NCBI RefSeq assembly: GCF_001293645.1
Contig: NZ_LBMD01000003.1
Coordinates: 186,001-250,000, forward strand
Reading direction: 5' to 3'
Source: Bacillus sp. CHD6a
GTDB lineage: Bacteria; Bacillota; Bacilli; Bacillales; Bacillaceae_I
DNA length: 64,000 nucleotides
In this document: in pieces, positions 33,934-43,754 of the stretch
Layout: each line of letters opens with the position of its first letter
Numbering within the stretch: the stretch's first letter is position 1
Notes under the pieces: model-generated
Seen by the model: only the letters and a program-made list of their open reading frames with translations
Databases searched by the model: none
What the model was told of the DNA's origin: nothing
Program-made: the position numbers and the translations under genes

Positions 33934-36540
33934 ATGGATAAATTCTATAAGTTACCCTTTGAAGAAGTGCTGAAGACTATTGAGGTTTCAAAGGATGGCC
34001 TTACTGATTCGGAAGTGAAAAAAAGACAGGAGCAGTATGGTTTTAATGAGCTTGGAGAAGATCAGCGAAAAAGCACCTTTCAGGTCTTTATGGAACAGTT
34101 CAAGGATTTTCTTGTCATTATTCTTATAGTAGCAGCTTTACTATCTGCCTTTTTAGGAAAATTTGAAAGCACCATCGTCATTGTGGTCGTGGTTATCATC
34201 AATGCCATTCTTGGAACTGTTCAGCATGTTAAAGCAGAGCAATCGCTAAAGAGTCTGAAAAACCTGTCCTCTCCCACTGCCAAAGTTTTAAGAAATGGAG
34301 ATAAAATAGAAATACCATCCAAGGAAGTCGTGGTTGGAGATATACTCTACCTTGATGCGGGGGATTACATAAGTGCGGATGGCAGAATTATTGAAACCCA
34401 CAGCCTTCAGGTAAATGAAAGCTCCTTGACCGGTGAATCCATCAGTGTGCTTAAAACCCTTGATCCGATTGATGAGGATGATGTTTCCATTGGTGATAAG
34501 ACGAATATGGTATTCTCCGGGAGCTTTGTTACATATGGAAGAGCTGTAATTGTAGTTACAGAAATCGGAGAGAAAACGGAAATCGGTAAAATCGCCAACT
34601 TGATGGAAAGTGCGAAAGAGAAGAAAACGCCACTTCAGATGAATCTTGATAATTTCGGAAAGAAACTTGCGATTGCTATTATCATCATTGCTGTTCTTAT
34701 TTTTGCAATTGATATCATTCGGGGACGGACATTGATAGACTCCTTCATGTTTGCCGTTGCCCTGGCAGTCGCGGCCATACCGGAAGCATTAAGCTCCATC
34801 GTGACCATCGTGCTTGCGTTTGGTACACAGAAGATGGCAAAGGAAAATGCCATTATTCGAAAACTTCATGCAGTAGAAAGCCTCGGAAGCATCTCTGTGA
34901 TTTGTTCAGATAAGACCGGTACCCTGACTCAAAATAAAATGACCGTGCAGAAAGTGTTCCTGGATTCAGAGGTCCATGAACATGACAAATTGGAGATGGA
35001 CCAGGAGCTTCATGAAAAATTCCTGCTTATGCAGATTTTGTGTAACGATGCAGAGACCACCAAGGATAAGGAGATTGGTGATCCTACCGAGATTGCCTTG
35101 GTGGATTTCGGGGAAGAAATTTATGAATTGGACGAAATGGAAACAAGAAAATCCTACCCTAGACTGAAGGAAGTCCCTTTTGATTCTGACAGAAAGCTGA
35201 TGAGTACTGTCCATACCCTAAATTCTAAACCGGTACTGATTACTAAGGGTGCCGTTGATGTTTTAATGGATAGGGTGGTAAAAATAGAAACTTCAGATGG
35301 CATATCCAATTTTTCAGAAGAGGACAGAAAGAAAATCGACGAAGTGAATCATTCCTTTTCGGAAAGCGGACTGCGTGTGCTAGCCTTTGCTTATAAAGAG
35401 GTGGAGGATTATGAGGATATCTCGACAAAGGATGAACAGGACTTAATATTTGTAGGATTGACTGCCATGATGGATCCTCCCCGTGCGGAGTCTAAGGAAG
35501 CGGTCGAACGATGCATTTCAGCAGGCATCAAACCAGTGATGATCACAGGAGATCATAAAATAACCGCTTCTGCGATAGCAAAGGAGATCGGGATTTTAAG
35601 AGATGGCGATAAAGCAATGGAAGGATTTGAGCTCGAAAAGATAAATGACGAAGACTTAAAAGGCATGGTGGAGGACATTTCCGTCTATGCACGAGTATCT
35701 CCAGAGCATAAAATTCGAATTGTCCGAGCCTGGCAGGAAAAAGGGAATATTGTTGCAATGACCGGCGACGGAGTCAACGATGGTCCTGCATTAAAACAGG
35801 CGAATATTGGAATCGCCATGGGAATCACAGGAACAGAAGTGGCCAAGGATGCCTCGTCCATGGTGTTGACAGATGATAACTTTTCCACCATCGTTAAGGC
35901 GATTGCCAATGGAAGAAGCATCTATGCCAACATCAAAAATTCCATCCGGTTCCTGCTTGCCGGTAACACCGCAGGCATTCTATCTGTCCTTTATGCGGCG
36001 ATAGGCGGGTTACCTGTTCCATTTGCACCAGTGCATCTGCTGTTCATCAATTTGCTGACAGATAGCCTGCCGGCGATTGCAATTGGACTTGAACCTCATA
36101 ATAAAAAAGTGATGGAGGAAAAACCGAGGGATGTGGAAACCCCTCTTCTCAATAAAGTGTTTGCAGCCCGGCTCCTAAGTGAAGGATTCTTAATTGCTGT
36201 AGCTACCCTAATTGCATTTCATATCGGACTAACCATGGACGACCCTTTGACAGCCAGTACCATGGCTTTTTCCACACTATGTCTTGCCCGACTGTTTCAT
36301 GGCTTCAACGCACGTTCCAGACAGTCAATATTCAAAGTGGGCTTGTTTTCGAACCTCTACTTGATAGGGGCAGTCGTCTTAGGCATCGCGCTCCTGCAGC
36401 TTGTTTTGCTGGTTGATCCTTTAAAGGGTATCTTTGAAGTTGCCACACTAACTTCTGCCCAGTTCGGCTATGTCTATGCTCTGGCACTAATGCCGCTTGT
36501 GTTGATTCAACTGTATAAGTTGATTTTTGTGAAAAATTGA
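33934..36540 (+). CDS. P-type Ca2+-transporting ATPase (PacL/LMCA1-like)
   Basis: An 868-residue P2A-type ATPase exporting Ca2+ across the cell membrane. The phosphorylation site is D326 in CSDKTGTLT. The A domain has VNESSLTGES, the hinge is MTGDGVNDGPALKQANIGIAMG, and ten membrane spans are predicted. The fourth-span ion motif reads IPEALSSIV rather than the PEGLP of animal SERCA; LMCA1-like bacterial pumps also have PEAL. AAAGGAG precedes the ATG and a strong terminator follows. It forms a single-gene unit. Confidence 0.92.
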   Translation: MDKFYKLPFEEVLKTIEVSKDGLTDSEVKKRQEQYGFNELGEDQRKSTFQVFMEQFKDFLVIILIVAALLSAFLGKFESTIVIVVVVIINAILGTVQHVKAEQSLKSLKNLSSPTAKVLRNGDKIEIPSKEVVVGDILYLDAGDYISADGRIIETHSLQVNESSLTGESISVLKTLDPIDEDDVSIGDKTNMVFSGSFVTYGRAVIVVTEIGEKTEIGKIANLMESAKEKKTPLQMNLDNFGKKLAIAIIIIAVLIFAIDIIRGRTLIDSFMFAVALAVAAIPEALSSIVTIVLAFGTQKMAKENAIIRKLHAVESLGSISVICSDKTGTLTQNKMTVQKVFLDSEVHEHDKLEMDQELHEKFLLMQILCNDAETTKDKEIGDPTEIALVDFGEEIYELDEMETRKSYPRLKEVPFDSDRKLMSTVHTLNSKPVLITKGAVDVLMDRVVKIETSDGISNFSEEDRKKIDEVNHSFSESGLRVLAFAYKEVEDYEDISTKDEQDLIFVGLTAMMDPPRAESKEAVERCISAGIKPVMITGDHKITASAIAKEIGILRDGDKAMEGFELEKINDEDLKGMVEDISVYARVSPEHKIRIVRAWQEKGNIVAMTGDGVNDGPALKQANIGIAMGITGTEVAKDASSMVLTDDNFSTIVKAIANGRSIYANIKNSIRFLLAGNTAGILSVLYAAIGGLPVPFAPVHLLFINLLTDSLPAIAIGLEPHNKKVMEEKPRDVETPLLNKVFAARLLSEGFLIAVATLIAFHIGLTMDDPLTASTMAFSTLCLARLFHGFNARSRQSIFKVGLFSNLYLIGAVVLGIALLQLVLLVDPLKGIFEVATLTSAQFGYVYALALMPLVLIQLYKLIFVKN

Positions 36541-36556
36541 AAGAGAATTATGGTGA

Positions 36557-36587
36557 CCTGTACTCCATATGGAATACAGGTTTTTTT
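36557..36587 (+). terminator. Intrinsic terminator of the Ca2+ ATPase
   Basis: CCTGTA and TACAGG pair and are followed by TTTTTTT; the loop itself holds the near-palindrome TCCATATGGA. It separates the pump from the convergent pcp gene. Confidence 0.9.
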
Positions 36588-36607
36588 ACGTTAATTGGTC
36601 CCTTCAC

Positions 36608-37261
36608 TCACATCGTTTCGATTGTCAGTTTGATGGCTGCAGTCAGGTCAGTCTGGGACCAGCTTGGTGTGTTGTTGAGTTGGGTCGCGAGCTGGTGGGA
36701 GGCTGGAATGTGGATGAAGCCTGCCGGGATATGGGCTGTGTTCGGTTCACCTGTATTAATATGGTTAGTCGCTCGGTCTGCCCCCTGTTGCGCTAGCTTG
36801 TGCAGGGCCGCGTACATGACGTTATTACATAGATAGGTCCCTGCTGTATTGGATATTTTTGCAGGAAAGTTATGTTCATTTAGATGGTTAACCATCGCGC
36901 GGATCGGCAAGGTGGAAAAGTAGCCATCGGGGCCTTCTGGGTTGATTGGTGCATCCTGAAGCACTACTCCATTATTATCAGGCGCACCACCAGCATCCTT
37001 ACAATTGATTGCAATTCGCTCCGGTGTTATGTGCGCCCGACCCGCTGCAAGCCCAAGTGAAATCACTGCATCTGGTTGCAGCTCCTCCATATACTCCAAT
37101 AACAACTTTTCCGATTCGGTGAAATCAACAGGCAGCACCCGGCTTATGACTTGGTATGGACCAACTATCTGTTGGTCCAATTCTCTTACAATCTCCTCTG
37201 TTGGATTGATCTTAAAATTCAAAAACGGTTCAAAACCTGTTAGAAGTAGAGTTTTGGTCAT
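36608..37261 (-). CDS. pcp: Pyroglutamyl-peptidase I
   Basis: Cytoplasmic cysteine peptidase that removes N-terminal pyroglutamate. TGFEPFLNFKINPTEEI is the family start. The catalytic residues are E81 in ITPERIAIN, C145 in NTAGTYLCNNVMY and H184 in GFIHIPA. The ATG at 37261 has GGAGG 9 nt upstream; the reading to 37354 only adds an unrelated basic segment. At 217 residues it is of normal length. Confidence 0.95.
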   Translation of the reverse strand: MTKTLLLTGFEPFLNFKINPTEEIVRELDQQIVGPYQVISRVLPVDFTESEKLLLEYMEELQPDAVISLGLAAGRAHITPERIAINCKDAGGAPDNNGVVLQDAPINPEGPDGYFSTLPIRAMVNHLNEHNFPAKISNTAGTYLCNNVMYAALHKLAQQGADRATNHINTGEPNTAHIPAGFIHIPASHQLATQLNNTPSWSQTDLTAAIKLTIETM

Positions 37262-37361
37262 GTTCGAAGACCTCCTTATATGTTGGAAGCGGAAGGACGG
37301 TTTTGGCTTTTGGCGCTTCGATTGAAGTTCGTAGGAGCTGGTGAACCGTCCCACCTTTTTT

Positions 37362-37892
37362 TCAAAGTAATATAGCTCCGTAAATTAATGCACCCACAAT
37401 GACGTATGCGGGGTGCACTTTCCATTTTTCAAGAAGTAGGTAGCTTGCGATAATTAGAAACGCTGTTTGGATAGTGCCGCTTGCTTCGTAGGATTCGGCA
37501 AAGAAACGAAAGGCCATGACACCCAGAAGGAGTGCGATGGTTGGTCGCACATAGTTGGACATTCGTTTTACTTTTGGCGAGTCTTTGAATTTGTAGAGCA
37601 GGCTCATGAGTGCAATCATCAGGATGAGTGATGGTGCGACGGTGGCGAATACGCCGACGGCTGCGCCTAGAATTCCTGCTTGTTCGTAGCCAATGTAGCC
37701 GGCCATTTTCGTTGCGATTGGTCCTGGTAGTGCGTTTCCGAGAGCGAGTACTTCACTGAATTCAGATACTGACAACCATCCGTAGCGGTGGACGACCTCG
37801 TTCTCCACTAGCGGAATCGATGCAGGGCCTCCGCCGTACCCTAGGATGCCTGGTATGAAAAAGGCTAGGAAAATCTCCCAATAAATCATCAT
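37362..37892 (-). CDS. Chromate transporter, short type (second half of pair)
   Basis: A 176-residue membrane protein with LAFFIPGILGYGGGPASIPLVENEVV, the CHR motif, and NALPGPIATKMAGYIGYEQAG. Short CHR proteins come in adjacent pairs that act as two halves of one transporter. It overlaps its partner by ATGA. The pair matches B. subtilis ywrA/ywrB, whose neighbour ywrD also lies here. Chromate export is known for long relatives; the native substrate of this pair is not certain. Confidence 0.87.
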   Translation of the reverse strand: MMIYWEIFLAFFIPGILGYGGGPASIPLVENEVVHRYGWLSVSEFSEVLALGNALPGPIATKMAGYIGYEQAGILGAAVGVFATVAPSLILMIALMSLLYKFKDSPKVKRMSNYVRPTIALLLGVMAFRFFAESYEASGTIQTAFLIIASYLLLEKWKVHPAYVIVGALIYGAILL

Positions 37893-38452
37893 GGTTGGGT
37901 CCCTCCTTTTTCCGGTTTTGGTTTATCTTTTTTGAGAACTGCCGCTGCAAGTAATAGGGCAATGACGATTCCTGGATGGATGCTTAGAATCTCGATGAAT
38001 AGGAAACTAGCTAGGATTAGGAAGAAGGCTATGGGCCACCCAAGTCCTTTTTGTGATTTTGATAGAAAGTCCCATGTTAGGACAGCAAGTAGGACTCCGA
38101 CAACAGGGAGTACTGCTTTGGTCATTCCTTGTACCCACGCTTGGTCTTTGAAGCTTGTAAGGGTGGTGAGCAGGACGATCATGAGTATGATGGTCGGGAT
38201 GGTGGAAGCTAAGATAGCGTTCATCATGCCTGTGTAGCCGCCAACGCGGTACCCGATGTAACCGGCCATCTTAGTGTTAATTGGTCCGGGCAGGGTGTTG
38301 GCGAGTGCCAGGATGTCAGAGAAATCGTCGTCTGAGAGCCATTTGTACTTGCCTACTACCTCTTTATGTACAAGCGGAATGCTAGACGGACCTCCGCCGT
38401 AGCCAAGCATCCCAACACGGAAGAATGCGATAAATAAGTCCCATTGCTTCAT
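37889..38452 (-). CDS. Chromate transporter, short type (first half of pair)
   Basis: A 187-residue partner of the next gene, with FFRVGMLGYGGGPSSIPLVHKEVV and ANTLPGPINTKMAGYIGYRVGG, five to six membrane spans and a basic C-terminal tail. Transcribed first, and coupled to the second half by an ATGA overlap. Confidence 0.87.
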   Translation of the reverse strand: MKQWDLFIAFFRVGMLGYGGGPSSIPLVHKEVVGKYKWLSDDDFSDILALANTLPGPINTKMAGYIGYRVGGYTGMMNAILASTIPTIILMIVLLTTLTSFKDQAWVQGMTKAVLPVVGVLLAVLTWDFLSKSQKGLGWPIAFFLILASFLFIEILSIHPGIVIALLLAAAVLKKDKPKPEKGGTQP

Positions 38453-38522
38453 GGTGTATGGTTTCCTCCTTTGTGAAGAGGGAGCTGACTGACTCTACTT
38501 TGCTTTGGTGCTTTAGTGGAGT

Positions 38523-38580
38523 GAGGGTCAGACCCCTCTTTAGTTCTTTAGTGCTTTAATGGAGAGCGGGTCAGACCCCT
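38523..38580. repeat. Two GGGTCAGACCC palindromes between the chromate and GGT genes
   Basis: Copies at 38523-38538 (GAGGGTCAGACCCCTC, one mismatch from a full palindrome) and 38568-38578. They occupy the short spacer before the gamma-glutamyltransferase stop and belong to the REP-like family. Confidence 0.65.
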
Positions 38581-38619
38581 TTTTAAGACCCCTCTTTAAT
38601 CGTTTACCTCTTTACCCCT

Positions 38620-40236
38620 CTACCACGATGCAATGCGGCCGTCGGTTCTTGGTTCGGTGCCGCCGGTGAGGGTGCCGGTTTTGGGGTCGCGCCAGATGAT
38701 TTGGCCGCGGCCGAAGCTGCCTCCGTCGAGTGTGACTTGTATGTTGTGGCCTTTGCGTTGGAGTGCTTGGGCCAGGTGTTGTGGGAAGTGGTGCTCGACG
38801 TGTACCGTTTTGCCTTCCATCCACTGCCATCTTGGTGCGTCTAGGGCTGCCTGCGGGTTAAGGTGGAAGTCGACGGTGTTCATGACGACTTGCATGTGAC
38901 CCTGTGGCTGCATGTAGCCTCCCATGACGCCGAACGGTCCGACTGCTTCGTTGTCTTTTGTCAGGAAGCCCGGGATGATGGTATGATACGTTTTCTTTCC
39001 TGGTGTCAGCGCGTTTTCGTGTTCTGGGTCAAGGGAGAAGTCATGTCCTCTGTTTTGCAGGCCAATCCCGGTTTCTGGTACGACGACACCGGATCCGAAG
39101 CCCATGTAGTTGCTCTGGATAAAGGATACCATATTCCCCTCCCCATCGGCGGTTGCCAAATAGACGGTTCCCCCTTTTGGCGGAGTTCCTGGTTCTGGAG
39201 TAAGGGCTGTGTCGGTGATGAGGCCTCTTCTTTCTTTTGCAAAGGAATCGGACAGCAATTCTTCTGCGGTGTGGGTCATAGTCGTTGTATCTGAGACGTA
39301 TTTCTTTGCGTCGGCGAAAGCTAGTTTCATTGCTTCGATTTGTTTGTGATAGGTTTCAAGACTGTCGCGTTCGGTGAAGGTGTCCTCTTTTAGCATGTTA
39401 AGTGCCATGAGTGCGACGATTCCTTGGCCGTTCGGCGGAATCTCCCAAACGTCGTAACCTCTGTAGTTGACCTTGATTGGCTGTACCCATTCCGGTTGGT
39501 AGGCTGCCAGGTCGCCATATGTAAGGAAGCCGTTGTGTTGCTTGGAGAAGTCCGCGATTTTATGGGCTAGTTCGCCGCGGTAAAATGCTTCTCCGTTTGT
39601 TTCACCGATTTGCCTTAGGGTGTCGGCGTGGCCTTTGGAGGACCAAATTTCGCCGATTTCTGGCGCACGTCCGTCTGGTGCGAAGGTCTCAAACCAGTGC
39701 GTGAATTCTTCGGTTGTGCAGGATTTTTTATAGGCATTGTAGGCGGCCTTCCAGTACTTTCCGAGTGTTGGGGAGACTGGGTAGCCATTTTCTGCGTACT
39801 CGATGGCAGGTTGCAGCACTTCTGAGAGTGGTAGTTTGCCAAATTTCTTGGATAGCTCCGCCCAGGCAGATGGTGCACCAGGGACTGTTACTGGGATCAG
39901 ACCCATTTTCGGCATGGTTTCGTGGCCTCTTTCTTTTACCGCTTCGATGGAGATAGATTGTGGAGCTGGGCCGCTTGCGTTTAGTCCGTGAAGCTCCCCT
40001 TTTGTCCAGACAAGTGCAAATGCATCGCCGCCGATTCCGTTGGAGGTTGGTTCCACGACGGTCAAGCAGGCTGCAGTTGCGATGGCGGCATCAATGGCGT
40101 TACCCCCTTTTTTCAGTATGTCGAGGCCGGCTTGTGCAGCTAATGGCTGGGATGTGGCAACCATGCCTTTTTGCGCAAAGACAGTATTGCGCTGAGATGG
40201 ATATGGATTGTTGAGATAGTCGAGTTTGAGTGTCAT
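38620..40236 (-). CDS. Gamma-glutamyltransferase (YwrD-like)
   Basis: A 538-residue member of the GGT family, which self-cleaves before a conserved threonine to release two subunits. That residue is T357 in PKGGTVYLATADGEGN. SNGIGGDAFALVW and GVMGGYMQPQGHMQVVMN bind substrate. There is no signal peptide, so unlike secreted Ggt it should stay in the cytoplasm, as for YwrD. It could move or hydrolyse gamma-glutamyl groups of glutathione-like or bacillithiol-related peptides; the native substrate is unknown. Confidence 0.88.
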   Translation of the reverse strand: MTLKLDYLNNPYPSQRNTVFAQKGMVATSQPLAAQAGLDILKKGGNAIDAAIATAACLTVVEPTSNGIGGDAFALVWTKGELHGLNASGPAPQSISIEAVKERGHETMPKMGLIPVTVPGAPSAWAELSKKFGKLPLSEVLQPAIEYAENGYPVSPTLGKYWKAAYNAYKKSCTTEEFTHWFETFAPDGRAPEIGEIWSSKGHADTLRQIGETNGEAFYRGELAHKIADFSKQHNGFLTYGDLAAYQPEWVQPIKVNYRGYDVWEIPPNGQGIVALMALNMLKEDTFTERDSLETYHKQIEAMKLAFADAKKYVSDTTTMTHTAEELLSDSFAKERRGLITDTALTPEPGTPPKGGTVYLATADGEGNMVSFIQSNYMGFGSGVVVPETGIGLQNRGHDFSLDPEHENALTPGKKTYHTIIPGFLTKDNEAVGPFGVMGGYMQPQGHMQVVMNTVDFHLNPQAALDAPRWQWMEGKTVHVEHHFPQHLAQALQRKGHNIQVTLDGGSFGRGQIIWRDPKTGTLTGGTEPRTDGRIASW

Positions 40237-40294
40237 GTGTTGATCCCCCTATTATTTCGTTATGCGAATTATTTTCTATTATACGTAATTTTCT

Positions 40295-40891
40295 TTATTT
40301 TTTCAAAATAAGAAATTTTGCTTTATTGTTAGAAGTAAAATGGATTCGGGTGTTTGGGGTGTTGACGTAGTGTGGATAGGAGTCTTGGTAGTGGGTGGTG
40401 GAAAAGTATTTTAGGATGTCTTTTGTGGTAACGAGTGGGTCGTGTTGATTGTTGTAGAGGTATTGCTTGTAACTGCTGAAGGGGTAGTCTTCGGGGTTGT
40501 GGACCATCTGTGCTGCGACAGGGTTCAGGTGGATGTATTTGCTGACGTCGATCTGATAGTCAATGTCGTGGATGATGCTGGATTTAAATCTTCCTTCTAA
40601 GAGGTGGCCGGTGAGTTGGTATTTTCGGTTGATGTACTGGGCGTATTTGGTGTTGATTTTTTGCATGATGAGACTGATGTTGGTGGTTTCCGTTTCGATG
40701 AGCAAGTGGGTGTGGTTGGTCATGAGGCAGTAGGCGTGCAGTTTAAATGGATATTTGTGTTTGATTTCGAGGAGGATGCGCTTGTAGGTATGGTAGTCTT
40801 TTGGTTCAAAGAAGATGATGCTGCGGCGGTTTCCTCGTGTGGTGACGTGGTACATGGCTCCTGGGAACCAGATTCTTGGGTTTCTGGGCAT
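40295..40891 (-). mobile_element. REP-associated tyrosine transposase (RAYT, IS200-like Y1)
   Basis: A 198-residue HUH enzyme. WFPGAMYHVTTRGN is the family start; the metal-binding pair is H60 and H62 in MTNHTHLLIE; the nucleophile is a tyrosine in NTKYAQYINRKY (Y83 or Y86). RFKSSIIHDIDY and YIHLNPVAAQM complete the pattern. RAYTs are single-copy, non-IS relatives of TnpA that act on REP palindromes. A palindromic family is abundant in nearby spacers, with the closest full copy 136 bp upstream. It is intact and could be active. There is no partner tnpB. Confidence 0.88.
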
Positions 40892-41026
40892 AGTGGATGG
40901 TGCTCCTTTCGGGGATGGGATTTGGATTTAGTGGTTTGTGTTGGCATATGTTGGGATGGGGCTAAGTGGATAGTGTGGGGGTCATGTTGTGGCGTGAAGG
41001 CGTGGAGTGGGCCAACTTATATAGTA
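40892..41026. other. RAYT upstream region
   Basis: G-rich on the plus strand. No further ORF with a ribosome-binding site was seen. It leads directly into the REP-like copy at 41027. Confidence 0.4.
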
Positions 41027-41066
41027 TTCGACATGAAGTGGAAAACACCTTTAGGGGTCTGACCCC
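41027..41066 (+). repeat. REP-like element copy next to RAYT
   Basis: Begins TTCGACATGAAGTGGAAAAC and ends with the perfect GGGGTCTGACCCC palindrome (41054-41066), followed by a T-rich tail. It is the closest full copy to the transposase. Confidence 0.75.
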
Positions 41067-41093
41067 TTTTGAAAAAAATTCTTTTTAAACCAA

Positions 41094-41130
41094 AAAATAC
41101 CGCCAAACGGTACCTACGTTTGGCGGTTTT
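41094..41130. terminator. Bidirectional terminator hairpin
   Basis: CCGCCAAACG and CGTTTGGCGG form a perfect 10-bp stem. T runs follow on both strands (TTTT on plus, ATTTTTT on minus), isolating the RAYT gene from spoIIQ. Confidence 0.75.
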
Positions 41131-41246
41131 GACATTCTCTTGTTTTGCGCTGTTGTGTTGTTTGTGTATCGGTATTGTTAGTATACCCAGGTATGCTTGG
41201 CTTTATTCCTAGTTTTGTATGAAAGTAGATAAAAATTTGCATAGAA

Positions 41247-41298
41247 AAAGAGCAGCTTTCCGGAGTTTTGTTTCCCGTTTGTAAGCTGCTCTTTGGCT
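41247..41298 (-). terminator. Intrinsic terminator of spoIIQ
   Basis: AAAGAGCAGCTT and AAGCTGCTCTTT form a 12-bp stem over a 24-nt loop, followed on the minus strand by TTTTTC, about 50 nt after the stop. Confidence 0.8.
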
Positions 41299-41346
41299 CA
41301 ATAGAGTTTATCGTTCTAGCATTTATTTTGTTAACAAGACTTTAGA

Positions 41347-42186
41347 TTATGTTAGATAGCTGACAGATTCTTCTTCGTCAGAAGATCCTTCTTCGCCATC
41401 TTTGTCTTCTCCGTCTTCAGGCTTGTCTTCGCCTTCAGCAGGAGTTCCTTCTTGTTCACCAGCTGGCTCGCTTCCTTCTTCAGAAGCTTGTCCTTCTTCC
41501 TCTAGTAGGGAAGTGACTGGTTTGTTAAAAAAGCTACTCGGATTCACTGCTACATTGTCCTTGCGGATTTCAAAATGAACATGTACTGCGTCTTTGTTCA
41601 GTTGGTTTGTGTGTGCTTTGGCGATTGTTTCACCTTGCTCTACGAAATCGTTGACTTTAACTTTTACGTCAGTCAGTGATTGATAGATTGTTTTCACACC
41701 ATCCAAATGCTCAATTTCTACGACGTTTCCTAGTAATGGATCATTTTCAACATGCGTTACAGTTCCACTTAAAGAAGCAACTACTTCGAATGTTTCGCCG
41801 TCTTTCATTGCAATGTCGATACCTGTGTTTGGTTGGTAAATGCCATTGTACTCAATGAAAGCTGCTTCTTGGTCTTCTTTAGATGCATTTGCATCCCAGA
41901 ATGGTCTTTGGATGACAGAAGAGTTAACGTCTGTTACCGGCATTACAAAGTTTTCTACCGGGCTGTTTACTTCCATGGAATCTTGATCACCATAAGAAGT
42001 GGTAGGTCCTTGCCCTTCTGTGTTTCCTGGATTACCTTTTGATTCATTACCTGATTGGGATACTAAAACCGCTGTCAAAATGATTGCTGCGCACCCAAGA
42101 TAGATTGCTGGGAACACCCAACGCTTTTTCATTAAGCGTTGCCAATTTGAATTTTGAGAAGTCCGTTTCTTTTCTTCCTCTCTCAT
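41347..42186 (-). CDS. spoIIQ: Stage II sporulation protein SpoIIQ
   Basis: Forespore membrane protein that pairs with SpoIIIAH across the septum to form the engulfment channel. One membrane span (about residues 26-46) is followed by a LytM domain with NTGIDIAMKDGETFEV and VHVHFEIRKD. The first zinc-binding histidine of active M23 peptidases is missing here (NTGID), as in B. subtilis SpoIIQ, so it should be a non-catalytic binding domain. The C-terminal 60 residues are very rich in Glu, Asp, Gly and Ser. Position next to spoIID and murA is conserved. Confidence 0.95.
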   Translation of the reverse strand: MREEEKKRTSQNSNWQRLMKKRWVFPAIYLGCAAIILTAVLVSQSGNESKGNPGNTEGQGPTTSYGDQDSMEVNSPVENFVMPVTDVNSSVIQRPFWDANASKEDQEAAFIEYNGIYQPNTGIDIAMKDGETFEVVASLSGTVTHVENDPLLGNVVEIEHLDGVKTIYQSLTDVKVKVNDFVEQGETIAKAHTNQLNKDAVHVHFEIRKDNVAVNPSSFFNKPVTSLLEEEGQASEEGSEPAGEQEGTPAEGEDKPEDGEDKDGEEGSSDEEESVSYLT

Positions 42187-42321
42187 TGTATCATCACCTC
42201 AGCAATCATTCTGAACAGATTCACAGAATAATATACATGCAGGCTGAAAAAATTTTTGAAATGCTTATTTTTCTTCAATGGAGGGGGAATTATGCATGGA
42301 AATTGAAAATAATTTTGAAAA

Positions 42322-42420
42322 GGGGTCAGACCCCGGCAGGAGCCGGGGTCTGACGGGTGAACCTTTATTCGACATGAAGAGGGAAAACCCTTTGGGGGTC
42401 TGACCCCCAAAGGGTTATTT
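42322..42420. repeat. Cluster of three REP-like palindromes between spoIIQ and spoIID
   Basis: GGGGTCAGACCCC at 42322-42334, a partly decayed GGGGTCTGACGGG at 42345-42357, and a perfect 31-bp palindrome at 42386-42416 centred on the same core. The last copy begins TTCGACATGAAG at 42368 and is followed by a T-rich tail, so it can also terminate spoIID. Confidence 0.75.
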
Positions 42421-42449
42421 TTTTCAATTTTTTCAAGCTTCCCCCTTCT

Positions 42450-43478
42450 CTATCTCTTCGCTGTTACTTTATTTAAATATTGTTCGGCGCTGGCGATTTG
42501 GACGTCTTTGTAGTAGTGGGAGATGATTTGGGTGTAGTTCTTGCCTTCTAGGGCCATGCCGTTGGCGCCGTATTGGCTCATCCCAACTCCGTGCCCAAAG
42601 CCTTTAGTGGTGATGACGATATTTTCCCCTTTACGCTCCCATGTAAAGTCGCTTGAGCGCAGCTTAAGGATGTCACGCACTTCCCTTCCACTCAGCGTCT
42701 TCCCATTTATATCTACCGTCTCCACTCGGTTCCCAGTGGTACGGGCAATGATTTTCCCTACAGAACCGTCACTTCCCAGGCTTACACCAAGTTTGGATTG
42801 AAACTCTTGTACCGGCAAAGATACTTGACTTAAGTATTTTTCAGAATCTACATCCCAGGGGCTTTCTACACTTCGTAGATATGGAATTTCGTTTGGCCAG
42901 TATTCTTCTGAGTTCTCTGTATACCCATTGCTGGTGGAGAAATAGCTTGCATCAATTGGTGCATTATTATAGATAAGGACAGATCCGGCTGTTTCCGCGA
43001 CCGCCTGTTTTATTTTTTCCATCTTCCAGTTAAAGTCTTCCGCTGACCAGATTGTTTTTAGTTCTTCTGGACTTTTATAAACTTGATGCTGTTCAGTATC
43101 TGTCACATCAGCGCCTTCTGGTGTGCCTAGTTTTTCTTCCGCCATCAGTTGCCTTAATATATACGTCCGCGCTGCCAAGGCTTGTGCTTTTAGCGCCTCT
43201 ATTTCAAAATCAGCCGGCATTTCCGAAGCTACCACACCAACAATATAGTCCTCTAGCGGTATCTTTTCAATCATCTCCTGTTTGTGTCGATAGACGGCTA
43301 CATCAATCGGAGAGTCAATGGAATCCACTTGGTTTTGGATCTGCTGATTCGGTTGGAGTTCTTCTGCTAACTGGCCGCTTTCCTTATCGACAAACGGCAT
43401 GACTAATAACGTTGGTACCATTAATACCATGACAAATAGAATAGAAGTGAGTACGATGATTGGTTTCAAGTTTCTCAT
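42450..43478 (-). CDS. spoIID: Stage II sporulation protein SpoIID (lytic transglycosylase)
   Basis: Cell-wall hydrolase that drives septal thinning and engulfment with SpoIIP and SpoIIM. A membrane anchor lies at about residues 7-30. The catalytic glutamate is E86 in [34 protein letters not shown] and [17 protein letters not shown] are strong family motifs. 342 residues is normal. Upstream murA and downstream spoIIQ match B. subtilis. Confidence 0.96.
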   Translation of the reverse strand: MRNLKPIIVLTSILFVMVLMVPTLLVMPFVDKESGQLAEELQPNQQIQNQVDSIDSPIDVAVYRHKQEMIEKIPLEDYIVGVVASEMPADFEIEALKAQALAARTYILRQLMAEEKLGTPEGADVTDTEQHQVYKSPEELKTIWSAEDFNWKMEKIKQAVAETAGSVLIYNNAPIDASYFSTSNGYTENSEEYWPNEIPYLRSVESPWDVDSEKYLSQVSLPVQEFQSKLGVSLGSDGSVGKIIARTTGNRVETVDINGKTLSGREVRDILKLRSSDFTWERKGENIVITTKGFGHGVGMSQYGANGMALEGKNYTQIISHYYKDVQIASAEQYLNKVTAKR

Positions 43479-43544
43479 AGCGCCGAGCCTCCGATAACAA
43501 TAAAGTAGTAGTTGTTTGTTAATGGTTGGATACCTTTACTCTTC

Positions 43545-43574
43545 ATTCTTATGGAAGTGGACAAGCAATTATGA
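43545..43574 (-). promoter_or_regulatory. Candidate sigma-E promoter of spoIID
   Basis: On the minus strand TCATAATT and CATAAGAAT are 13 bp apart, a moderate match to the sigma-E pattern (KMATATT and CATACAHT). It lies about 70 bp before the spoIID start, and spoIID is a known sigma-E gene. Confidence 0.4.
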
Positions 43575-43754
43575 CTAAAATATGGGCAGGTTTATTATGA
43601 TCCTACAGAAGCCTCTAACCCTAAAAAACTCCTAAAAACTTCTATATTATATACACATAACCCACAACTATCAGAAAACAATTTCATATCCCATAAAAAA
43701 AATGGTCTGACAGAAAAAAAGGTGGAATATTAATAAGTAATGAAAAAATGCTGT

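Noticed and set aside
42187-42260. Sigma-F promoter of spoIIQ
   Set aside because: GTATA is present in a fair -35 position but no GGxxA-type -10 follows at the right distance, so I did not annotate it.
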